This document shows, piece after piece, positions 41,403 to 50,800 of a stretch of DNA of 64,000 nt. Source of the stretch: Ancylobacter novellus (lineage in GTDB: Bacteria > Pseudomonadota > Alphaproteobacteria > Rhizobiales > Methylopilaceae). Under the pieces are notes generated by a model. It saw only the letters and a program-made list of their open reading frames with translations. It was not told the DNA's origin and made no database searches. The position numbers and the translations under genes are program-made. The stretch covers positions 62,001-126,000 of the forward strand of contig QFPN01000005.1 in the NCBI GenBank assembly GCA_003241695.1, in the 5' to 3' direction. Numbering within the stretch: position 1 is the first letter of the stretch; each line of letters opens with the position of its first letter.

Positions 41403-42722
41403 TCAGAAGTCGCGCTGGACGCGGAGACGGCCGATCCAAGCGTCCTTGTCCTTCGGACCCGTGTAGCCGACGTCGGCCTTCTTCAGGTTCTTCACGTAGA
41501 CGACTTCGCCGCCGATATCGAGCTTCTTGACCGGCGACCAGATCAGGTTGGCGGTGACGGTGCCAGCCTTGAAGTCGTCGGCGATGCCGGCGTTGGCGAC
41601 GGCGTTGTTGTACTTGACCTGCAGGTAGCTGGCGGCCAGCGACGAACGCCACTTCGGCGACCAGTAGTGCAGCACGCCGATGTTGGCGTTGAACGCCTGG
41701 GTCTTCTGGACCTTGCCGTTGACGCCAACCCAGTCGAAGAGCGGCTCGAAGTTGTTGACGATGTTCTGCGTCTGGCCAGAGCCGATGTTGTTGTCGGTGA
41801 GGCCGTTATAGGAGAGGCCGGCGCCGTCGGTGTAGGCCGCCTGGCCCCAGATGAAGTCGCCCTTGGCGTCGGAAGTGTTGGCGGTCGCCAGGTTGAACTT
41901 CAGGCCGCCCTGAACGCCCCAGCCCCACTCCTTGCTCGTGCCGGCGAGGGAGCCGACCGGAACGACGCGGGTGTCAGTGCCCGGCTCGATACGGTGCAGA
42001 ACGCCCGAGAGCTGAGCCTCACCCCAACCCTGCTTGACGCGGAGGTTGGCGACGATGTCCGGGATCTGCTGACCGGCGTTGTTGAGCGAGTTGTTCGTGT
42101 CCAGGTAGCGCGCGGTCTTGTCTTCGAGCGAGACGCTCGCCGAGAAGTCGCCGACCTTGAAGGTGTAGGCGAGGACGGCGAGGGTGCGGTCCGAGATGAA
42201 GGGGTTCTGGAAGGTCGTGTAGGGCTTGAAGTCCCAGAACGAGTCGGTGACGCCCGCCGTGAGGCCCGCGAACTGGACGAAGGCCTGGTCGAACAGCGCG
42301 TCGTCGCCGAAGTTGGCGTTCTGGATCTGCGCGCGGCGGTCGGTGGTGTTGGCGACGCCGGTCTCGCGCTGGAACTGCAGGCGGACGAAGGTGCGGAGCG
42401 CGCCATATTCGGTGTCGGTGCGGGCGTCGAACCAAACGCGGGCGCGGACGCGGTAGCCGGTGGTGTTGAACTCGTCGCGCTTGTCGACCGCGTTCGGACG
42501 ATCAAGAACCTCGCCGGTCGTCATTTCGAGGCGGGCGAAGCCGCCGACCTGGAGGCAGGTCTCGGTGCCCGGAATGTAGAAGAAGCCGGTGCTGCCCTTG
42601 ATGTCGCAGACCTTGACGTAGTCGACGGGCTCGGCGCCCGGAAGGTCGGCCGCGTTCGCGACGCCCGTCATCGTGACGAGAGCGGCGGCGGAACCAAGCG
42701 CCAGGCTCTTGACCAGTTTCAT
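41403..42722 (-). CDS. Outer-membrane porin, Porin_2 family (alphaproteobacterial major porin)
   Basis: A 439-aa beta-barrel with signal peptide MKLVKSLALGSAAALVTMTG...ANA. The mature N-terminus is ADLPGAEPVDYVKVCDIKGS and a cysteine pair (CDIKG... and TETCLQVGG) is conserved in this family. YGALRTFVRLQFQRE and the terminal ...RLRVQRDF fit a barrel closing in Phe. The start at 42722 has a GGAGGA ribosome-binding site, and the eleven codons upstream are ignored. It has a well-formed terminator and a long 5' gap, as expected for a highly expressed gene. Confidence 0.92.
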   Translation of the reverse strand: MKLVKSLALGSAAALVTMTGVANAADLPGAEPVDYVKVCDIKGSTGFFYIPGTETCLQVGGFARLEMTTGEVLDRPNAVDKRDEFNTTGYRVRARVWFDARTDTEYGALRTFVRLQFQRETGVANTTDRRAQIQNANFGDDALFDQAFVQFAGLTAGVTDSFWDFKPYTTFQNPFISDRTLAVLAYTFKVGDFSASVSLEDKTARYLDTNNSLNNAGQQIPDIVANLRVKQGWGEAQLSGVLHRIEPGTDTRVVPVGSLAGTSKEWGWGVQGGLKFNLATANTSDAKGDFIWGQAAYTDGAGLSYNGLTDNNIGSGQTQNIVNNFEPLFDWVGVNGKVQKTQAFNANIGVLHYWSPKWRSSLAASYLQVKYNNAVANAGIADDFKAGTVTANLIWSPVKKLDIGGEVVYVKNLKKADVGYTGPKDKDAWIGRLRVQRDF

Positions 42723-43207
42723 TAGACGTCCTCCAACCCCGATATCGGCGGGCAAAGCCCATCCGTCGCCGGCTGACCGGCGCCAAAACTTCTGACAATG
42801 ACCGCCGATCCCCCGACGATCCGACTCGCGCCCTGTCGGGTTCGTGTCTTACGACGACCATATTCGTGGCGGGGGCGCGTGCAAGCGGGATCGGCTTTGT
42901 AACTGCTCCAAGACGCGGCTTTGGGCAGCCCTGTGACTGGAATGCCACTTGTTTTCGCAGGGAAAGGCCTCGTGGAGGCGTCCCGGTATGGTCTGCTGCT
43001 CGCAAGAATGGCGCCTCGTTCGTCGCCACATTCGAGACGGGCAAGCGCTGCTCCGCCTTATTCCGGAAACGCGCCCGAAACGGCGGCTCACCCTGAAACG
43101 CGGACTTTCTTCCCTCTCGCGCCGCGGCGTGGCGCTCGGCGGCGGACCGGCGTAAGGCTCCCGCCGGGTCCGCCGCGCGCGGGCGTCCAACAACGAGCAG
43201 CCTCCGA
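42723..43207. other. Intergenic region between the major porin and the aminotransferase
   Basis: These 485 bases hold the leader and promoter of the porin (leftward) and the promoter of the aminotransferase (rightward). I see no supported gene, no tRNA, no large palindrome and no repeat copy. A TTGCAC hexamer (42879-42884) and an AATATG (42859-42864) on the minus strand are only 14 bases apart, so I do not call a promoter. Confidence 0.5.
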
Positions 43208-44542
43208 ATGTCGTCCACGCCTCAACACGTCGTCGCCCCGAACAATCTCGACGCCTTCTGGATGCCGTTCACCGCGAACCGCCAGTTCAAGGCGGCGCCG
43301 CGCATGATCGTCGGGGCGAAGGACATGCGGTACATCCTCGCCGACGGCCGCCTGCTGCTCGACGCGACCGCTGGGCTCTGGTGCGTGAACGCTGGGCACT
43401 GCCGGCCGAAGATCGTGGAGGCGATCCAGTGCCAGGCGGCAGAGCTCGACTACGCGCCCACGCTTCAGCTCGGCCATCCGAAGGCTTTCGAGCTCGCCGG
43501 CCGCCTCGCGGCGCTCGCGCCCGCGGGCCTCGACCACTTGTTCTTCGCCAATTCCGGTTCCGAGGCGGTCGACACCGCTTTGAAGATCGCCCTCGCCTAT
43601 CACCGCGCTCGCGGCGAGGGGCAGCGCGTGCGGTTCGTCGGGCGCGAGCGGGGCTATCACGGCGTCGGGTTCGGCGGGATCTCGGTCGGCGGCATGGTGG
43701 CGAACCGCAAGGCCTTCGGCACGGGGCTGCCCGGCGTCGATCACCTGCGCCATACGCTCGACCTGTCGCGCAACGCCTTCTCACGCGGCCTGCCCGAACA
43801 CGGCGCGGAGCTCGCCGATGATCTAGAACGGCTCGTGGCGCTCCATGGCGCGGATACGATCGCGGCCGTCATCGTCGAGCCCGTGGCGGGCTCGACCGGC
43901 GTGCTGCCGCCGCCCAAGGGCTATCTCGAGCGGCTCCGCGCGATCTGCGACGCGCACGGCCTGCTGCTGATCTTCGACGAGGTCATCACCGGCTTCGGCC
44001 GTCTCGGCGCGGCCTTCGCGGCCGAACGCTTCGGCGTCACGCCGGACCTGATGTCGACCGCGAAGGGAATCACCAACGGGACGATTCCCATGGGCGCGGT
44101 GTTCGCGTCGTCCGCGATCTACGACGCCTTCATGCACGGGCCCGAGCACATGATCGAGCTCTTCCACGGCTACACCTATTCCGGCCACCCGATCGCGAGC
44201 GCCGCGGGCCTCGCGACGCTCGACGTCTACAAGGAAGAAGGGCTTTTCGAACGCGCTGCGGCGATCGAGGAGCGCTGGGCGGACGCCGTCCATGCGCTGA
44301 AAGGCCTGCCGAAGGTGATCGACGTCCGCAATTGCGGGCTGATGGCCGCGGTCGAGCTCGAACCGATCGAGGGGGAGCCGACCAAGCGGGCCGTTTCGGC
44401 GCTGCGCAAGGCGTTTGACATGGGCGTGCTGATCCGCACCACCGGCGACGTGATCGCGCTGTCGCCGCCACTCATCATCTCGGAGGGCGAGATCGAGGAG
44501 CTCTTCGACGTTCTCGCCCGCGTGCTGAAGGCGATCGACTGA
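43208..44542 (+). CDS. Class III aminotransferase (omega-amino acid:pyruvate type)
   Basis: A PLP-dependent transaminase that moves amino groups from omega-amino acids or amines to pyruvate. The 444-aa protein has FANSGSEAVDTALKIALAYH (phosphate-binding), RGYHGVGFGGISVGG, the aspartate LLIFDEVITGFGRLG and the Schiff-base lysine in LMSTAKGITNGTIPMGAVF (about 282). N-terminal DAFWMPFTANRQFK is typical of the beta-alanine:pyruvate group. The exact amine donor is not determined. It shares one base (TGATG) with the next gene. Confidence 0.9.
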   Translation: MSSTPQHVVAPNNLDAFWMPFTANRQFKAAPRMIVGAKDMRYILADGRLLLDATAGLWCVNAGHCRPKIVEAIQCQAAELDYAPTLQLGHPKAFELAGRLAALAPAGLDHLFFANSGSEAVDTALKIALAYHRARGEGQRVRFVGRERGYHGVGFGGISVGGMVANRKAFGTGLPGVDHLRHTLDLSRNAFSRGLPEHGAELADDLERLVALHGADTIAAVIVEPVAGSTGVLPPPKGYLERLRAICDAHGLLLIFDEVITGFGRLGAAFAAERFGVTPDLMSTAKGITNGTIPMGAVFASSAIYDAFMHGPEHMIELFHGYTYSGHPIASAAGLATLDVYKEEGLFERAAAIEERWADAVHALKGLPKVIDVRNCGLMAAVELEPIEGEPTKRAVSALRKAFDMGVLIRTTGDVIALSPPLIISEGEIEELFDVLARVLKAID

Positions 44543-44901
44543 TGAACGACCAGACCTCCGAACGCCCGAGCGGCGCCCGCGCCGGCTTTCTCGGCGGGCT
44601 GCTCGCCTTCCTCTCCTTCGTGGCGCTGTCCGTGATCGGCGTCGGGCACGCCCGCACAATCGAAGGCGCGGCCAACGCGCAGTTCTGGATCGTCGTCGCG
44701 CTCGTGGCCGCCGCCCTCGCCTTCGTCACGGCGGCGCTCGCGAGGACGACGGCGGGCTCGACCGTCGGCGAAGCCGCGCGAAAGGCCGCGGTGGCCCTCG
44801 CTGCGGTCTGGCTTCTCGTCTTTTTGTGGGAAACCGTCGCCGTCGGCACCGGGGCATTTTCGGGCCCCTTCGAACTCGGCTGGGCCGCCTGGAAGGGCTG
44901 A
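44542..44901 (+). CDS. Small membrane protein, unknown function
   Basis: A 119-aa protein with three hydrophobic segments at about 15-35 (LGGLLAFLSFVALSVIGVG), 47-67 (FWIVVALVAAALAFVTAAL) and 83-103 (AAVALAAVWLLVFLWETV). The N-terminus is hydrophilic. The start overlaps the aminotransferase stop by one base, indicating coupling. No family is recognised. Being coupled to a transaminase gives no functional hint beyond possible co-expression. Confidence 0.7.
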   Translation: MNDQTSERPSGARAGFLGGLLAFLSFVALSVIGVGHARTIEGAANAQFWIVVALVAAALAFVTAALARTTAGSTVGEAARKAAVALAAVWLLVFLWETVAVGTGAFSGPFELGWAAWKG

Positions 44902-44969
44902 ACCGCCCGCGCCCATTGGTCTCGATTGTCGCTCGGGTCTTTCCCTGCTACGCCTCGGAAATTCGCTTC

Positions 44970-45134
44970 GGCTCCCGCTACGGGACCTCAAGGGAATCCG
45001 GTGAGGGGCCTTGGCCTCAAGTCCGGAGCTGCCCCCGCAACTGTGAGCGGAGAGCGGCGCGTCGACGACGCCACTGGGCCAGTCCCGGGAAGGCCGGCGC
45101 GCAGGCTGCGACCCGCAAGCCAGGAGACCGGCCG
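44970..45134 (+). ncRNA. Adenosylcobalamin (B12) riboswitch
   Basis: The conserved cobalamin-riboswitch blocks occur in order: AAGGGAATCCGGTGAG, then CCGGAGCTGCCCCCGCAACTG (B12 box, about 45022-45042) with TGAGCGG, GCCACTGGGCC, GGGAAGGCC and CGACCCGCAAGCCAGGAGAC. It lies directly upstream of cbtB-cbtA-cobU-cobW and presumably shuts off cobalt uptake and cobalamin synthesis when adenosylcobalamin is plentiful. The last block contains AGGAG close to an in-frame ATG at 45135, so control of translation initiation is possible. Confidence 0.96.
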
Positions 45135-45185
45135 ATGAGCGAGAAACCCTTTGGGCCCTCGGTGGGAGGGCCATGCGAGGTCGCA

Positions 45186-45371
45186 ATGTCGAATCTGAAC
45201 TCCGCCCCCGACGTCCGTTCCATCGCCGTCTCGCCGGCGCGCCTCGCGCCGATCCTGTCGGCCTTCCTGCTCGGCGTCTTCGTGATCGCCGGCGCGGGCT
45301 TCGCGTCGACGCCGGCGTTGCACAACGCCGCGCACGACCAGCGCCATTCGATCGGCTTCCCCTGCCACTGA
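45186..45371 (+). CDS. cbtB: Cobalt transporter subunit CbtB
   Basis: A 61-aa membrane protein with one hydrophobic segment (RLAPILSAFLLGVFVIAGAG) and the CbtB C-terminal metal motif HNAAHDQRHSIGFPCH. CbtA and CbtB form a B12-regulated cobalt transport system. The start at 45186 has AGG five bases upstream and gives the family length. An ATG at 45135, just after the riboswitch and eight bases after its AGGAG, would add 17 residues and cannot be excluded. It is followed by cbtA after ten bases. Confidence 0.9.
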   Translation: MSNLNSAPDVRSIAVSPARLAPILSAFLLGVFVIAGAGFASTPALHNAAHDQRHSIGFPCH

Positions 45372-45381
45372 GGGGCCGTCG

Positions 45382-46128
45382 ATGCATCTCTTCCGGAACA
45401 TCGTCTTCACGGCGGCGCTCGCCGGCCTTCTGGCCGGCCTGGTCCTGACCGCCCTTCAGCAGTTCGGCACCCAGCCGCTGATCGTCAAGGCCGAGGTCAT
45501 CGAGGCCGCCAACAGCGAAGCTGCGGCCACGCCGCACGATCACGCGACCGCGGGCGACCACGACCATGCGGCGACCGTCGCGAAGGAGGAGGCGGCCGCC
45601 TCCGCCCACGCGCACGGCGCGGACGAATGGGAGCCGGCCGACGGCGCCGAGCGCTTCGGCTGGACGCTGGTCGCCAACGTCGTGGCGGGAATCGGCTTCT
45701 CGCTGCTTCTCGTCGCCGCGAGCGAGCTCAAAGGCGGGCTGACGTCCTGGCGCGAGGGCCTGCTCTGGGGCCTAGCGGGCTTCGTCGCCTTCACCCTCGC
45801 CCCCTCGGTCAGCCTGCCGCCCGAGGCGCCGGGCGTTGAAGGCGCGCCGCTGATGGACCGCCAGATCTGGTGGATCGCGACCGCGGTCGCGACGGCCGCG
45901 GGCCTCGCGCTCATCGCCTACGCCCGCTCGCCGCTCGCCGCCATCGCGGCGGTGGCGCTGATCGCCGCGCCGCATGTCGTCGGCGCGCCCAAGCCGCCCG
46001 CGCCTCCGGCGATTCCGGCGGACCTCGAGCACGGATTCGTTGTGGCGGTCGTCGTCACCGGCTTCGTGTTCTGGGCGGCGCTCGGCGCGCTTGCGGGGCT
46101 GGTGCGGCCGCGCTTTGGAAACGCCTGA
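45382..46128 (+). CDS. cbtA: Cobalt transporter subunit CbtA
   Basis: A 248-aa inner-membrane protein with about five to six membrane segments. The first is FRNIVFTAALAGLLAGLVLTAL. A His-rich loop (TPHDHATAGDHDHAAT ... SAHAHGADEW, about 51-85) follows and probably binds cobalt. FGWTLVANVVAGIGFSLLLVA and GLLWGLAGFVAFTLAPSVSLPP are the CbtA family regions. It is co-transcribed with cbtB under the B12 riboswitch and lies eight bases before cobU. Confidence 0.93.
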   Translation: MHLFRNIVFTAALAGLLAGLVLTALQQFGTQPLIVKAEVIEAANSEAAATPHDHATAGDHDHAATVAKEEAAASAHAHGADEWEPADGAERFGWTLVANVVAGIGFSLLLVAASELKGGLTSWREGLLWGLAGFVAFTLAPSVSLPPEAPGVEGAPLMDRQIWWIATAVATAAGLALIAYARSPLAAIAAVALIAAPHVVGAPKPPAPPAIPADLEHGFVVAVVVTGFVFWAALGALAGLVRPRFGNA

Positions 46129-46136
46129 CGGCGCCC

Positions 46137-46664
46137 ATGCCTCCCGTCACCCTCGTCCTCGGCGGCGCGCGCTCCGGCAAGAGCCGCTTCGCCGAGGATC
46201 TGGCGGCGGCGTCCGGCCTCGCGCGGACCTATGTGGCGACCGCCGAGGTGTGGGACGATGAGATGCGCGAGCGCATCGCCCATCACCGGGCGCGGCGCGA
46301 CGGGGCCTGGACCACGGTCGACGCCCCGCTCGATCTCCCCGAGGCGCTTCCCGCGGCCTCGGGCCGAGACCGGATCGTCCTCATCGACTGCCTGACGCTC
46401 TGGCTCTCTAACGTCATGCTGGCGGACCGCGACGTCGAGGCCGCGATCGACGCGCTCCTGGCGGCGCTTGCGGCGATTTCCGGGCCTGCGATCCTCGTCT
46501 CGAACGAGGTAGGCTCCGGGATCGTGCCCGACACCCGGCTCGGCCGCGACTTCCGCGACCATCAGGGCCGGCTGAACCAGCGCGTCGCGGCGGTCGCGGA
46601 CCGCGTCACGCTCGTGGTCGCCGGCCTCCCCCTCGATCTCAAGCTCCCGAAGGAGCCGTCATGA
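46137..46664 (+). CDS. cobU: Bifunctional adenosylcobinamide kinase / adenosylcobinamide-phosphate guanylyltransferase
   Basis: Phosphorylates adenosylcobinamide and then adds GMP, activating it for joining to the lower ligand (called CobP in aerobic organisms). The 175-aa protein has the P-loop LVLGGARSGKSRFAEDL (about 6-22), IAHHRARRDGAWTTVDAP with the guanylylated histidine region, IVLIDCLTLWLSNVM and ILVSNEVGSGIVPD. The ATG at 46137 follows the cbtA stop by eight bases; the longer frame through cbtA is rejected. It overlaps cobW by four bases. Confidence 0.95.
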   Translation: MPPVTLVLGGARSGKSRFAEDLAAASGLARTYVATAEVWDDEMRERIAHHRARRDGAWTTVDAPLDLPEALPAASGRDRIVLIDCLTLWLSNVMLADRDVEAAIDALLAALAAISGPAILVSNEVGSGIVPDTRLGRDFRDHQGRLNQRVAAVADRVTLVVAGLPLDLKLPKEPS

Positions 46665-47698
46665 CCGACCGCAAGATCCCCGCCACCGTCGTCACCGGCT
46701 TCCTCGGCGCGGGCAAGACCACCCTCATCCGCCACCTGCTCGAAAACGCCGGCGGCCGGAAGATCGCGCTCATCGTCAACGAGTTCGGCGACGTCGGCAT
46801 CGACGGCGAGGTGCTGAAAGCCTGCGCGAGCGAGGCCTGCGACGAGAACGACATCGTCGAACTCGCCAACGGCTGCATCTGCTGCACGGTGGCGGACGAC
46901 TTCATTCCCGCGATGGAGAAGATCCTCGCGCGCCCGCAGGCGGTCGACCACATCGTGATCGAGACCTCGGGCCTTGCGTTGCCTCAGCCGCTCGTCAAGG
47001 CGTTCCGCTGGCCCGAGATCGCGACCCGCGTCACGGTCGACGGCGTCGTGACGGTGGTGGACGGACCGGCGGTGACGGCCGGCCGCTTCGCGCATGACGA
47101 GGAGGCGCTCGCCGCCCAGCGCGCCGCCGACCCGAATCTCGACCATGAGGATCCGATCGAGGAGCTGTTCGAGGATCAGGTTCGCTCCGCCGACCTGCTC
47201 GTCGTGCACAAGGCCGACATGTTGACGGACGTCGAGATCGCCGCCGTCCGCGCCGCCATTCTGGAGCATGCGAGCGATGGCGTGCGGGTGGTCTCGGCCG
47301 CCCGCGGCGCGCTTCCCGCTGATGTGCTGCTCGGCATCGCGTCCGGCGTCGAGGACAAGATCGAGAGCCGCCCCACCACGCATGAGATGGAGGGCGAGGT
47401 TCAGCACGACCACGACGATTTCGAGAGCTTCATCGCGCCGACGCCGGAGGCCGCGGACGCAGCCGAGCTCGAGGCGCGGGTGCGCAAGGTGCTCGACGCC
47501 CACGACGTGCTGCGGCTCAAAGGCTTCGTGGCGGTGAAGGACAAGACCGCGCGACTCGTCGTGCAGGCGGTGGGCACGCGGATCGAAACCTATTTCGACC
47601 GCCCCTGGCGCGCCGACGAGGGCCGGGAGGGCCGCCTCGTGGTCATCGGCGAAAAAGGCGTCGACCAGGCGGCGATCACGGCGGCGCTGGCGGGATAA
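46661..47698 (+). CDS. cobW: CobW, G3E-family GTPase metallochaperone
   Basis: A COG0523 GTPase of the cobalamin cluster, thought to deliver cobalt to the CobNST chelatase. The 345-aa protein has the P-loop VTGFLGAGKTTLIRHLLE (about 11-28), the metal-binding CxCC in ELANGCICCTVADDF (about 70-82), the switch region IVIETSGLALPQP and VVHKADM as the guanine motif. A His/Asp-rich stretch EVQHDHDDFESF near 245 is an extra potential metal site. It starts within the cobU stop (ATGA). A palindromic repeat separates it from cobN. Confidence 0.95.
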   Translation: MTDRKIPATVVTGFLGAGKTTLIRHLLENAGGRKIALIVNEFGDVGIDGEVLKACASEACDENDIVELANGCICCTVADDFIPAMEKILARPQAVDHIVIETSGLALPQPLVKAFRWPEIATRVTVDGVVTVVDGPAVTAGRFAHDEEALAAQRAADPNLDHEDPIEELFEDQVRSADLLVVHKADMLTDVEIAAVRAAILEHASDGVRVVSAARGALPADVLLGIASGVEDKIESRPTTHEMEGEVQHDHDDFESFIAPTPEAADAAELEARVRKVLDAHDVLRLKGFVAVKDKTARLVVQAVGTRIETYFDRPWRADEGREGRLVVIGEKGVDQAAITAALAG

Positions 47699-47719
47699 GG
47701 CGCGGGAGCCGTCGCGCCT

Positions 47720-47834
47720 GCGTCCCGGCCTTGAGCCGGGACCCATTTCCGCGACGGTTCTCGCATAAGCTTGACGATCGCCGCTCTTTCCCGGACCGGC
47801 GGCGGTTCTGGGTCCCGGCTCAAGGCCGGGACGC
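47720..47834. repeat. Palindromic repeat element between cobW and cobN
   Basis: Perfect 26-bp arms lie at 47720-47745 and 47809-47834, beginning GCGTCCCGGCCTTGAGCCGG. The centre is 63 bases. The arms are identical to those of 52386-52500 after cobO. The right arm ends 15 bases before the cobN start, so a hairpin here would sit beside its ribosome-binding site. Confidence 0.85.
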
Positions 47835-47849
47835 GAGGGCGGAGTTTTG

Positions 47850-50800
47850 ATGCATCTCCTGAAGGCCCAAGGGACGCCGATCGGCGACGGAACGGAGGCG
47901 GTCGATCTCGACCTCGCTCCGGCCGACGTCGTGATCGTCTCGGCGGCCGACACCGAGATCGCAGGCCTCGCGCGCGCCCATGCGGCGCTCGGACCGGGCG
48001 CGCCAAGCCTTCGGCTCGCGAACCTCCAGCGGCTGCGACACAACATGTCGGTCGACCTCTTTCTCGAGAAGACGGTCGCGCGCTCGAAGCTGCTGGTGCT
48101 GCGCCTGCTCGGCGGAGCCGCCTACTGGCCCTACGGCGTCGAGGAAAGCCTGCGCGTCGCCCGACGCCACGGCGTGAAGCTCGCGGTGATGCCCGGCTGC
48201 GGCAACGCCGACCCGGATCTCGTCGCGCGCTCCACCGTGCCGGCCGGGGAGGCGGACCTCCTCTGGCGGACGCTGGTCGAAGGCGGCCCCGACAATCTCG
48301 CGGCGGCGCTCCGCGCCTGCCGGGCATGGCTCGACGGCGGACCGCCGGCGCTCGATCCCGCGCCCCTGCCCTCCGCCGGCTTCTACTGGCCGGGACTGCC
48401 CTCGCCCGACCTCGCGGCGATTCAAGCGCTCTGGCCGGAGGGCGCCGCGGCCACGCCGATCGTGTTCTACCGCGCGCAGTTTCAGTCCGGCGACGTCGCG
48501 CCCGTCGACGCGCTCATCAAGGCGCTGCTCGCGCGCGGTCTCGGGCCGCTGCCAGTCTATGTCTCGTCGCTGAAGGAGGCTTCGGCCGCCCGCTTCGTGC
48601 GCGAGACCTTCGCGGCGGCGACGCCCGCCGTGGTGCTGAACGCCACCGTCTTCGCGGTCTCTAAGCCCGGCGCGGCGTGGGAGGGCTCTCCCCTCGATTC
48701 GGCCGACGCGCCGGTGCTGCAGGTCGTCTTCTCCGGCTCCGACCGCGCGTCGTGGGAGGCCTCCGCCCGCGGCCTCTCGGCCCGCGACCTCGCAATGGCG
48801 GTGGCCCTGCCCGAGATCGACGGGCGCATTCTGTCCCGCGCTGTCGCTTTCAAGTCGCCCGAGAGATTCGATCCGGCGACCCAGACCGACGTCGTGGCGC
48901 TCGAGCCCGTCGCCGACCGCATCGCATTTACGGCCGCTCTCGCGGCCAACTGGGCGCGGCTTCGCGCGACGCCGAGACCCGAGCGGCGGGTGGCGCTGAT
49001 CCTCGCCAACTACCCGACGGGAGCCGCGCGGCTCGCGAACGGCGTCGGGCTCGATACGCCCGAAAGCACGGCGATGATTATGGAGGCGCTCCGGCTGGCG
49101 GGATACGCGACCGACGGAGCTCCGGAAACGGGCGCCGAGGTCGTGTCGGAGATGACGGCGGCTCTGGAGCGAAGTGTTTCACGGCGGCCGAATGAGGCTC
49201 GTCATCCTCCGGCTTGTCCGGAGGATCCATGCCGGGCGTCGAGCTCCGCGCCGACGATGGGTCCTCCGGACAAGCCGGAGGACGACGGCGGTGTTTCTCG
49301 CGCTCTCATTCCCCTCGCCGACTACGCCCGCTTCCTCGCCGCCCTGCCCGCTTCCGCGCGCGAGAAGATCGCGGCGCGCTGGGGCGCGCCCGAGGCCGAC
49401 CCGGGCTTCGACGTCGCCTCGCAAAGCTTCCGCCTCGCGCTTCGGCGCTACGGCAACCTCGTGCTCGGCGTGCAGCCGTCCCGCGGTTTCGATCTCGACC
49501 CGAAGGCCGCGCATCACGACCCGGAATTACCGCCGCCCCACGGCCATCTGGCCTTCTATGCTTGGCTGCGGGAGAGTTTTGGCGCTCAGGCGATCGTCCA
49601 TGTGGGCAAGCACGGCAATCTCGAATGGCTGCCGGGCAAGGCGCTGGCGCTCTCGGCCGAATGCTTCCCGGAACTCGCGCTTGGGCCGACCCCCCACGTC
49701 TATCCCTTCATCGTCAACGACCCCGGCGAGGGCGCGGCGGCGAAGCGACGATCTTCCGCCGTCATCGTCGACCATCTGACGCCGCCGCTCGCCCGCGCCG
49801 AAGGCTCCGCGGCTCTGCGCGAGATCGAGACGCTGGTCGACGAATACGCCGAGGCCGAGGGGCTCGACCCGCGACGGGCGAAGACGCTCGCCAAGGACAT
49901 CCTCGTCCGCGCCGCCGATCTCGGCCTCGACCGCGACTGCGGCTTCTCCATCGCCGACAATCCCGACGACGCGCTGACCAAGCTCGACGCGTTTCTGTGC
50001 GAGGTGAAGGAGCTTCAGGTCCGCAACGGCCTGCACGTGTTCGGCCGCTCGCCCGTGGGGACGAAGCGCGCCGAGCTGCTGGCCGCGCTGGTGCGCAGCC
50101 CCCGCGGCTCGCGGCCGGAAGACGCCTCGCTGACGCGCGCGCTCGTGGCGGATCTTGGGCTGGACGGCTTCGATCCGCTTTCCGCCGAGTTCTCCGCTGC
50201 ATGGGACGGACCGCGGCCGCAGGCGCTGGCGGACGTTTCGGACGAGCCGTGGAGAACTGCGGGCGACACGATCGAACGACTGGAGGCGCTGGCGCTGCGG
50301 CTGCTCGCGGCGTCGACCGCTCCGAATGAGACGTCATCCCCCGGCTTGTCCGGGGGATCCATGCCCGACGCCGAGGCGCAGCGCGGTGGAAACATGGATG
50401 CCCCGGACAAGCCGGGGCATGACGCGTCTCGTCTGGTTCTGGCGACGCCCCTCCCTCGAACCGCCGCCGTCCTGCGCGAAGTCGCATCCATCGTCGCGCC
50501 ACGCGTCGACGCTTCCGGCGCGGCCGAGTTCGACGGCCTGCTCCGCGCCCTCGACGGCCGCTTCGTCGCGCCCGGCCCTTCCGGAGCGCCCACCCGCGCG
50601 CGGCTCGACGCGCTGCCGACGGGCCGCAACTTCTTCGCCCTCGACCCCCGCTCCGCCCCGACCGAGGCCGCATGGCGGCTGGGGCGGCTCGCGGCCGAAA
50701 CGCTCTGCCGCCGCCACTTCCAGGACCAGGGCGAATGGCCGAAGCGGCTCGCGATCTCGGCCTGGGGCACGGCCAACATGCGCACGGGCGGCGACGACGT

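Noticed and set aside
42859..42884. TTGCAC and AATATG as a promoter for the major porin
   Set aside because: Spacing is 14 bases, too short for a sigma-70 promoter.
45135..45185. ATG at 45135 as the certain start of cbtB
   Set aside because: It has an AGGAG, but that lies in a conserved riboswitch block. The 45186 start gives the usual CbtB length. Left open rather than chosen.
49174..49300. Frameshift or assembly error in cobN caused by the palindromes
   Set aside because: The frame is continuous through both elements and CobN motifs continue in the same frame on both sides.
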